From Ruminococcus sp. OA3 (GTDB taxonomy: Bacteria > Bacillota > Clostridia > Lachnospirales > Lachnospiraceae), in contig NZ_JAKNTO010000001.1 in NCBI RefSeq assembly GCF_022440845.1, positions 2,852,001 through 2,916,000 on the forward strand: a DNA stretch of 64,000 bases, in the 5' to 3' direction. Each line of letters begins with the position of its first letter. Position 1 is the first letter of the stretch. The notes beneath the pieces are model-generated. The model was not told where the DNA came from. It worked only from the letters and a program-made list of their open reading frames with translations, and did no database searches. Made by a program: the position numbers and the translations under genes. Below, piece after piece: positions 57,779 through 64,000 of the stretch.

Positions 57779-58813
57779 TCAGTTTAAATCAAAGATTTCA
57801 GAAACATTATCCATCGTCACATCATAAATATCCATGTAAGATTTCTCTTCACACGCCTCATATCCCTCTGTAAAGAACTGCCGGCATACTTCTGCCATTT
57901 TTTCTCCCAACACCTTAAAACTCACATAGACAGCGTACTCTTCATATCCGCCTGTCATCAGCTCCACATCCCAGGTCCCGGATACAATCCATCCATTCAC
58001 TTTAATCTTATCTGTCATATCGGCAGCCTTCAAAACCTCGATTGCACCCTGCGCCATTTTATTATCCTGTGTTGCAATCCAGTCAATATCGTCTCCATAC
58101 GCCTGAATCCAGTCTTCCGTGATCTGCATCGCGCCTTCCGTTGTCCAGTCACCGCTTTGTCTGGACAAAATAGTAAGGTCACTCCGCCCCGCAAGAGCTT
58201 CTTCAAACCCCTGTCCTCTCAGTATCGTCGCCTCTCTCCCTGCAGTCCCCTCAATATAGCAAATATTTTCTCCTTCTCCGGCATGTTCGGCAATATATTT
58301 TCCCTGTGCGTATCCGCAGTCATATTCGTTGAAACCGACAAATTTGTATTCTCCAGCAGATGATTCCGTTGCCACCATGAATACCGGAACACCGGCGGCA
58401 TTGCAGGCTTTTACGGATGCGGCATTTCCCGCTGTATCCACACCGATGATGAACATGGCATCGATGCCCTTTGCCAGCAGCAATTCAACATTGCTCGTCT
58501 GTTTGTCAATGTTGTTGTCTGAATCCACCCATTCTACCTCGACTTTATTTCCCACCGCATCTGCGAACTCCTCTGACTCAATGATGTCTGCCATGGTTTT
58601 GCAGGCTGTATAGCAGCTTTCATCCGAATCGGCAAGATTGCTTACTCCTACACGATAGATATACGCATCCTCCGCAGGAGCTTGGGCAGTATCCTTATTC
58701 CGAACAGTTTCAGCTGCCCAATCCTGCTGCCCGGATGATTTCGATGCGCATCCCCCAAGTAATGTTGTAACCAGTATTGTCCCCGCTATTAAAACAGAAA
58801 TTGCCTTCCTCAT
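57779..58813 (-). CDS. Sugar/ligand-binding lipoprotein (RbsB-like periplasmic binding protein)
   Basis: A 344-residue lipoprotein of the type I periplasmic binding fold. The lipid-anchor Cys22 lies in LLGGCASK. IYRVGVSNLADSDESCYTAC, DAMFIIGVDTAGNAASVKAC, GVPVFMVATESS and DIDWIATQDNKMAQGAIEVL follow the RbsB/XylF/GGBP pattern. Usually such proteins deliver a sugar to an ATP-binding and permease subunit, but neither gene is next to it. It is 29 bases downstream of the UroD-like gene and co-transcribed with it. It may act as a sensor or use a transporter encoded elsewhere. Confidence 0.85.
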   Translation of the reverse strand: MRKAISVLIAGTILVTTLLGGCASKSSGQQDWAAETVRNKDTAQAPAEDAYIYRVGVSNLADSDESCYTACKTMADIIESEEFADAVGNKVEVEWVDSDNNIDKQTSNVELLLAKGIDAMFIIGVDTAGNAASVKACNAAGVPVFMVATESSAGEYKFVGFNEYDCGYAQGKYIAEHAGEGENICYIEGTAGREATILRGQGFEEALAGRSDLTILSRQSGDWTTEGAMQITEDWIQAYGDDIDWIATQDNKMAQGAIEVLKAADMTDKIKVNGWIVSGTWDVELMTGGYEEYAVYVSFKVLGEKMAEVCRQFFTEGYEACEEKSYMDIYDVTMDNVSEIFDLN

Positions 58814-58842
58814 GTTATTCCCTCCGCACTATGATCTTTTGT

Positions 58843-59940
58843 CTACGCCTCGCCTTTGGCTCTTTTTATCGCTCTCATCATCGCCAGAACATTTTCAACA
58901 GGCACATTGTTCATGATCTCCTGTGACGGCCCGATAATCAGTCCCCCATTCCTGCCAAGTATGTCAATCGTCCGCATTGTTCCCTCATAAACATCCTCCG
59001 CCGATCGGAATGTGAGAAGATCCTGTGTATCCACACCTCCATAGAACGTCAGATCCTTCCCATATTCCCTCTTCAGGAATTCAAAGTCCATGCAGGCCTG
59101 CACCGGTTCCAGCACATCCAGACCGGCGTCAATCAGGTGCGGGATAAACGGTGTAATTTTTCCGCATGAATGCATCTGGACCGGGATTCCTCCGTCTTTA
59201 AAAACACGAAAAATCTTTCTGATCCGCGGCAGCAGGTATCTGACAAACATATCCTCCGAGAAAAATGTACTGATCTGCGTGCCGAGATCATCCCCGTAAT
59301 GCCCGATCGGAAATCCGCGCTTTACTACCTGCTCTGCCATGATCATTTTATATTCGGTTATGATATCCATGATTTTGCACGCTCTTTCGGGATCCTCTGA
59401 TAGCATGCACATAAATTCTTCAATCCCGACAAGATTCCAGGACCGTTCCCAGATTCCTGTATATCCGCTCACTACAACCAGATATTCATCCCCGTATTTT
59501 TTCAGGTCTTCCTCTGCTACAGAAAACAAAATATCCAGGTTTTCAAGCGGCGGTGCATGAAATGTTTCCAGGATCTCGTCTTCATCGATACACCCGGCAA
59601 GCGGATTGGCGTAATTAAAATATCCACCGTCTGACAGATCAAATTTCATCCCCCACAGATCATAGACCATATGCGGATTTTCGGAGTCCGGAAGTACACG
59701 GTTGTGGTCTCTTGCGATCCCCATCCTGTACGGATCATTCTTGTCCACATTGACGATCTCATCCAGGTGGGCCGTAAAGCGGTAGTGGTTACCAAGATAG
59801 CTGTCCACCCCGTCCTCATCGAGTCCCAGTCGCTCTGCCATTTCCATTTTTTTATCACGATGCGAGAAAGTAATCTGGCTTGGCAGATATGACGTGTTCT
59901 TTTTTGCTATTACATTTAATACTGTTTGACTTCTGGTCAT
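58843..59940 (-). CDS. Uroporphyrinogen decarboxylase-like (UroD/MtaA family) protein
   Basis: A 365-residue TIM-barrel protein of the UROD family that includes corrinoid-dependent methyltransferases such as MtaA. Visible are YLGNHYRFTAHLDEI, YLVVVSGYTGIWERSWNLVG, the metal/substrate-associated IPVQMHSCGKITPFIPHLI, FYGGVDTQDLLTFRSAEDVY and a late GGLIIGPSQEIMNNVPVENV. The HSCG-x-n-D motif can bind zinc in methyltransferase members. No haem genes are nearby, so haem synthesis is unlikely. Pairing with a sugar-binding lipoprotein suggests handling of a methylated or other extracellular compound; the reaction is unknown. Confidence 0.85.
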   Translation of the reverse strand: MTRSQTVLNVIAKKNTSYLPSQITFSHRDKKMEMAERLGLDEDGVDSYLGNHYRFTAHLDEIVNVDKNDPYRMGIARDHNRVLPDSENPHMVYDLWGMKFDLSDGGYFNYANPLAGCIDEDEILETFHAPPLENLDILFSVAEEDLKKYGDEYLVVVSGYTGIWERSWNLVGIEEFMCMLSEDPERACKIMDIITEYKMIMAEQVVKRGFPIGHYGDDLGTQISTFFSEDMFVRYLLPRIRKIFRVFKDGGIPVQMHSCGKITPFIPHLIDAGLDVLEPVQACMDFEFLKREYGKDLTFYGGVDTQDLLTFRSAEDVYEGTMRTIDILGRNGGLIIGPSQEIMNNVPVENVLAMMRAIKRAKGEA

Positions 59941-60019
59941 AAACGTGTTGTCCTCTCTTTCACTTTACCCGGTATACCTGTCTGCGCGCTGGTTTTTAAT
60001 TGTTTTTTGTGATATCATT

Positions 60020-60048
60020 ATTATAAATTTAAAAAACGGCTTAGTAAA
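60020..60048 (-). promoter_or_regulatory. Promoter of the UroD-like/sugar-binding operon
   Basis: On the minus strand TTTACT (60043-60048) and TATAAT (60020-60025) are 17 bases apart. It lies in the region shared with the divergent AraC gene, which may activate it. Confidence 0.65.
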
Positions 60049-60102
60049 TGCCGCAATTTGCCCCATACATGTTACATATTGCTCTTATAATGGAGGATGA
60101 AA

Positions 60103-60948
60103 ATGTTAGAGAAAGACAGTGGAGTATACGGCGGAAGTGACTATTACGTCATGACGCCTTCAGAAGTAGCGAAATCATATTTCTATTATCTGACGATGTG
60201 CGGCCATATGCACACATACTATGGATATGCAAAAAAGAGAGACTATTACCCGGATATGCTGATCATGTGTATTATAAGCGGGACCATGATGCTGAGATAT
60301 GGAGGAAAAGAATACAGACTAATTGCCGGTACCACAGCGCTGATCGACTGCCAGACTCCCCAGCATTATTTTACGGCAGATCACTGTGAATTTTCATTCG
60401 CACATTTTGGCGGTAAAGATATCCGTGCAGTCTATCCTTATCTTTACCGCACTTATGGCTGTATTTTTCAAAATGTTGAGCACAGAGAAGCTGCAAAGTT
60501 TCTGAACGCCATGATCCTCCGCTTTCGCAACGAACAGTTTGTCAGTGAAACGGAATGCTCCATGCTGCTGTACCAGATGGTATTTCATCTGTTCCCAAAA
60601 ACTTATAACGGAAGGATTGCCTCCATCGCTGAGCCCGCATTAAACAGTGTGATTCAATATATCCATGGCCATCTGTCGGAACGGATATCACTCCGGGACC
60701 TTGCAGATATGGCACATCTCAGCCCCTACTATTTTTCCAGAATGTTCAAGAAACATCTCGGTTCATCACCCTATGATTATCTGATGAAAACCAGGATTAA
60801 CCGTGCCAAGCATCTTTTAATGGACACCGATATGTCGGTCGGAGAGATTGCAGACGCCGTAGGCTTCAACAGTGCCTCACGCTTCTCACACGCATTCACC
60901 CAGCGGGTAGGAATCGCTCCGAGTGAATTCAGGGAATTTCCCGTGTAA
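60103..60948 (+). CDS. AraC-family transcriptional regulator
   Basis: A 281-residue regulator from ATG 60103, chosen because the GGAGG at 60092-60096 is then correctly spaced. An N-terminal cupin-type ligand-binding domain (LIMCIISGTMMLRYGGKEYR, LIDCQTPQHYFT) precedes two helix-turn-helix motifs at the C-terminus (ISLRDLADMAHLSPYYFSRM and MSVGEIADAVGFNSASRFSH). Such proteins usually respond to a sugar or related compound. It is divergent from the UroD-like and sugar-binding genes and most likely controls them. Confidence 0.95.
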   Translation: MLEKDSGVYGGSDYYVMTPSEVAKSYFYYLTMCGHMHTYYGYAKKRDYYPDMLIMCIISGTMMLRYGGKEYRLIAGTTALIDCQTPQHYFTADHCEFSFAHFGGKDIRAVYPYLYRTYGCIFQNVEHREAAKFLNAMILRFRNEQFVSETECSMLLYQMVFHLFPKTYNGRIASIAEPALNSVIQYIHGHLSERISLRDLADMAHLSPYYFSRMFKKHLGSSPYDYLMKTRINRAKHLLMDTDMSVGEIADAVGFNSASRFSHAFTQRVGIAPSEFREFPV

Positions 60949-60975
60949 ACCCGGACTGGATCATTTTCACAGCAG

Positions 60976-61554
60976 TTACTCAACAGACTCATAGAATACA
61001 TCCATCGCATGCGTCACCATCTTATAGGTGAGCTGCGCCATGTGTTCCGGTGATTCCGGATTGTCCTGCTCCATCCAGCTTTTCAGTAATCCCAGACAAC
61101 CCGACAGACAGAAATCATAGTAATATTTCAGATCATTCTTTCCTGCTGGATATAAATGACTGATAGATTTAATGCTGTTCTCCGCAATGATCTCTTCAAT
61201 CTGCCGGATAAAATGCATATCTCCGTGCTGCCCAAGCAAAGCGCAGCAGATTTCCTTGTTTTCTTCCAGAATGGTAAACATATCTGCAATAAAAGGAAAT
61301 GTATTCTTGTTATGAGGCAGAACCGGATGGGCTTCTATGACCTGCTGTATCCGCATCAGGAGGTCCTGTTCGATACTGTCCAGCAGATTATGAATATCTG
61401 TATAATGCAGATAAAAAGTTGATCGGTTAATATCCACCTCATCAACCAGTTCTTTTACCGTAATCTCATTAATATTTTTTGTTTTCATCAGTTTTGCAAG
61501 ACCTGCATTCAGCTGCGCCTTTGTTTTTCTGACTCTCCGGTCTGTCCTTTCCAT
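60976..61554 (-). CDS. TetR-family regulator divergent from a YhgE-type membrane protein
   Basis: A 192-residue regulator with an N-terminal helix-turn-helix (about residues 10-55: KLMKTKNINEITVKELVDEV, DINRSTFYLHYTDIHNLLDS). The ligand domain continues with MRIQQVIEAHPVLPHNKNTF and ends with a helical tail that matches the TetR_C_7/FYxHYxD-type repressors. AGGAGG precedes the ATG. It is divergent from the YhgE/Pip gene with 245 bases between; TetR regulators of this kind often repress that type of membrane protein. Confidence 0.9.
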   Translation of the reverse strand: MERTDRRVRKTKAQLNAGLAKLMKTKNINEITVKELVDEVDINRSTFYLHYTDIHNLLDSIEQDLLMRIQQVIEAHPVLPHNKNTFPFIADMFTILEENKEICCALLGQHGDMHFIRQIEEIIAENSIKSISHLYPAGKNDLKYYYDFCLSGCLGLLKSWMEQDNPESPEHMAQLTYKMVTHAMDVFYESVE

Positions 61555-61683
61555 TCTTTCCTCCTATGCCACACTCTGCGGCTTAAATCAGGGTTCTCAA
61601 TCTACAGCTTTCAAAGATTCAGCGTATAATCGACATATATTTATCATATGTTGTTTAGTCGCCATTACGAGTATTATTGATGG

Positions 61684-61712
61684 TTGTATCTGCTAATTAA
61701 GTTTATTATAAT
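61684..61712 (+). promoter_or_regulatory. Promoter of the YhgE/Pip gene
   Basis: TTGTAT (61684-61689) and TATAAT (61707-61712) are 17 bases apart. A short inverted repeat CTATT-AATG-AATAG at 61742-61755 lies downstream and could be a repressor site. Confidence 0.6.
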
Positions 61713-61799
61713 ACAGTCAGCAAAGAAAAACAACACATAGTCTATTAATGAATAGCAAATCTATTTCTCTACACCATGTGACATAAAGGAGTGAAATTC

Positions 61800-64000
61800 A
61801 TGATCAAGAGAGAATGGAAAAAGTTACTGCACAACAAAATACTTCTGATAGTGCTGATTGCTATTATTGCGATCCCCACGATTTACACGACCCTGTTTCT
61901 CGGATCAATGTGGGATCCGTATGGTAATCTGGATAAACTTCCTGTAGCTGTGGTTAATAATGACCAGCCGGCACAGTATAACGGAAAAACCATGGATATC
62001 GGCACAAATCTGGTAGAAAATCTCAAAGAGGATTCTTCCCTTGCGTTTAATTTTGTCGATTCTGAGACTGCAGTGCAGGGGTTGAAAAACGGAACCTTCT
62101 ATATGGTAATTACGATTCCGGAAGATTTCTCACAGAAAGCCACAACGCTGATGGATCAGACCCCGGAAAAAATGCATCTGGATTACGAGACAAATCCCGG
62201 TACCAACTATATCGCCTCCAAAATGAGTGATACCGCACTGCAAAAGATCGAGGAAAGCATTTCAAAAGAAGTGACAAAGGAATATACCAGAACAGTCTTT
62301 GAGCAGATTTCCGAATCCGGAGACGGCATAGCCGAGGCGGCGGACGGCGCCGGAGAACTCGAAGACGGTATCAAAACTGCCAAGGACGGAAACGCTACGA
62401 TCAGCATCAACCTGAAAACACTTGCAGACAGCTCCCTGACTTTCAAAAGCGGCAGTGATGAGCTGAATGAGGGTATTTTGCAATACACTGACGGCGTCTC
62501 CAAAGTGGATGACGGAGCCAGACAGCTGCATGAGGGTGTCGATACCCTGTCCCATTCTGCCTCCTCGGGCACTTCGCAGCTTGCAGACGGTGCCTCAGAA
62601 CTCTCCAATGGAATAACTGCGTATACCGACGGTGTTTCCCGGGCTGCAGACGGTGCAGATACCTTGAACGATCAGAGCAATGCGCTGAAGAGCGGTGTCT
62701 CTCAGATATCTTCGGGCGTTTCAGAATTAAAGACGGGGGCAGACACACTTCTCACCGGTGTCAGCAGTATGAGCCGGGAGATCGGCGATACACTGCCAGA
62801 TCAGAATACCATTGATGCCCTGAGCGGCGGACTCACAACATACCAGCAGAGTATTGGGCAGATCAACGCCGGGCTTCAGAACTTTACCATACCGGATACA
62901 TCCGAAGTGGCGCAGGCGGGTGCCATTCTCCAGGATGCCCTTTCCAATGCAGGTGCCGATACCGGTAATATTGCAGCAGCCCTTGCAACACTTACCGCTG
63001 ATATGTCGAACCTTACGCCTGAACAGCAGCAGGCCGTCGGTGCACTCGCGCAAAACGCAGGGAATCTGAGTCAGCATCTGACAGATGCAGGCAGTGCAGC
63101 CCAGTCTGTCAGCAATGCTCTCGGTTCCCTCCAAGGAAGTCTCGGCGCACTGAACGAATTGAAGGCAGGCGTATCTGCATTAAATGAAAACGCAGACGCG
63201 GTACTCGGCGGGAGCATAACAGCCGTGTCCGGAATGTATCAGGGACTCTCCACTGTGAAAGGCGCGCTGGATGAGCAGATCATACCCGGGGTTACAGCTA
63301 TTGATTCAGGACTGGAAGAAGTTCAAAACGGTGTGGATTCTGATCTGGCGAATGGAATCACCGCCTATACTGATGGTGTCTCCGAGGTAAATAAAGGATT
63401 AAAAGAGCTGAGTTCAAACTCCGAAACTCTGAAATCAGGTTCGGGTGATCTCAAATCAGGCGTTTCTGAACTGGCGAGCGGGCTGTCTGCCGGTGTGGAG
63501 CAGCTGAAAGACGGTACCGGCAGTCTGTATTCGGGCACTCAGGAACTGTGCTCAAACAGCAGTTCTCTGATATCCGGGTCCGGTCAGCTCAACAGCGGTG
63601 CCGCACAGATCAGCGATGGTGCCGGCCAGTTATACGACGGTTCCAAAACTCTGGGAAGCGGCATGGAGCAGCTGGAGGAAGGCAGCAATACGCTGAAGAC
63701 CAGTCTGAAAGACGGTGCTGACCAGGTAAAAGAAAACTCAGCCGGTGACGGCACATTTGATATGTTCTCAAGCCCTGTCATCACAGAAAAAACTGAACTG
63801 ACTGAGGTGGCAAACAACGGCCACGCCATGGCACCGTATATGATGTCTGTCGCACTCTGGGTGGGATGTATCGCATTCTGCATCATGTACCCGCTGACAG
63901 ATTATAACGGACGTCTGAAGTCCGGCGTCTCATGGTGGCTGAGCAAGGCAACCGTCGTTACGGTCATAGCCGTGGCGCAGGCACTGGCCATGATCTCTCT
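61800..64000 (+). CDS. YhgE/Pip-family membrane protein, 3' end outside window
   Basis: At least 733 residues from ATG 61800 (MIKREWKKLLHNKIL), with AAAGGAG in front. A membrane helix at about residues 12-32 is followed by a long extracytoplasmic part of about 630 residues. It begins with PVAVVNNDQPAQYNGK and GLKNGTFYMVITIPEDFSQK, the YhgE_Nterm domain. Then come many 7- to 21-residue repeats such as LADGASELSNGITAYTDGVS and ELASGLSAGVEQLKDG, which make a long helical stalk. Near the end, PYMMSVALWVGCIAFCIMYP starts the ABC-2-like membrane domain. Such proteins include the phage-infection protein Pip and the T7SS subunit EsaA. The window ends before the stop. Confidence 0.9.
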   Translation, partial: MIKREWKKLLHNKILLIVLIAIIAIPTIYTTLFLGSMWDPYGNLDKLPVAVVNNDQPAQYNGKTMDIGTNLVENLKEDSSLAFNFVDSETAVQGLKNGTFYMVITIPEDFSQKATTLMDQTPEKMHLDYETNPGTNYIASKMSDTALQKIEESISKEVTKEYTRTVFEQISESGDGIAEAADGAGELEDGIKTAKDGNATISINLKTLADSSLTFKSGSDELNEGILQYTDGVSKVDDGARQLHEGVDTLSHSASSGTSQLADGASELSNGITAYTDGVSRAADGADTLNDQSNALKSGVSQISSGVSELKTGADTLLTGVSSMSREIGDTLPDQNTIDALSGGLTTYQQSIGQINAGLQNFTIPDTSEVAQAGAILQDALSNAGADTGNIAAALATLTADMSNLTPEQQQAVGALAQNAGNLSQHLTDAGSAAQSVSNALGSLQGSLGALNELKAGVSALNENADAVLGGSITAVSGMYQGLSTVKGALDEQIIPGVTAIDSGLEEVQNGVDSDLANGITAYTDGVSEVNKGLKELSSNSETLKSGSGDLKSGVSELASGLSAGVEQLKDGTGSLYSGTQELCSNSSSLISGSGQLNSGAAQISDGAGQLYDGSKTLGSGMEQLEEGSNTLKTSLKDGADQVKENSAGDGTFDMFSSPVITEKTELTEVANNGHAMAPYMMSVALWVGCIAFCIMYPLTDYNGRLKSGVSWWLSKATVVTVIAVAQALAMIS

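Noticed and set aside
60086-60091. TATAAT just before the AraC gene as its -10 box
   Set aside because: Transcription would start inside or after the ribosome site, leaving no leader. It is probably a chance match.
1-64000. CRISPR array, tRNA or rRNA genes
   Set aside because: I saw no regularly spaced direct repeats, no cloverleaf-type tRNA sequence and no rRNA-like conserved blocks anywhere in the window.

Overview
The window looks like chromosomal DNA of an anaerobic Firmicute of the class Clostridia, most likely family Lachnospiraceae. This is inferred from gene content only: a minimal two-gene SufC/SufB-type Fe-S module, an EF-G paralogue, aldo/keto reductases with ferredoxin-like tails, many flavodoxin-like proteins, a DAHP synthase-TyrA-AroA operon, strong AGGAGG ribosome sites, and gene families (DUF1848, DUF3737, DUF362, PatB/MalY) that usually occur together in that family. 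I found no tRNA, rRNA or CRISPR array.

Region 1 (0-5 kb) is an unstable zone. A receiver-domain protein is cut by the window edge and a two-DNA-binding-domain GntR regulator follows. Then come gene remains: the C-terminus of a MalY/PatB aminotransferase, two mobile-element-type ORFs, the C-terminus of an IS1182-family transposase, the N-terminus of a DUF1801 protein, and scraps of an ABC ATPase and an alcohol dehydrogenase. Three of these scraps are diverged copies of genes lying intact, in the same order and strand, at 8.2, 15.2 and 18.8 kb.

Region 2 (5-30 kb) is an accessory redox and envelope block, nearly all on the minus strand. It holds an MBL hydrolase, a permease, a DUF362 lipoprotein, a C-S lyase, two cyclophilin-like lipoproteins, LysE, DUF3737, and a tight four-gene set (Ntn amidase lipoprotein, CapK/PaaK-like adenylating enzyme, MacB-like ABC ATPase and permease). 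Two alcohol dehydrogenases and a flavodoxin lipoprotein follow. A TetR regulator shares a TGACAC-type operator with a RibD-like reductase/flavodoxin operon. Then come two decayed histidine kinases, an aldo/keto reductase-SDR-flavoprotein operon divergent from a LysR regulator, and a DUF1848 protein. A 152-bp nested palindromic element lies at 10.0 kb.

Region 3 (30-35 kb) is an ABC-2 exporter with two permeases, an ATPase and a translationally coupled 50-residue membrane peptide. It lies next to an OmpR/histidine-kinase pair and resembles a peptide-antibiotic sensing and resistance module.

Region 4 (35-53 kb) is mostly housekeeping: phosphodiesterase, SPFH protein with a ribbon-helix-helix partner, leuS, a membrane protein, the EF-G paralogue, the aromatic amino acid operon, SufB/SufC, a short sigma-like factor, a membrane-anchored metal-binding protein, a DNA alkyl-repair protein, an aldo/keto reductase and ferritin.

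Region 5 (53-64 kb) is signalling and transport: a Cys-containing small protein, a hybrid histidine kinase, two TetR regulators, a GGDEF-receiver protein, an orphan sugar-binding lipoprotein with a UroD-like protein and divergent AraC regulator, and a YhgE/Pip membrane protein that runs off the end.
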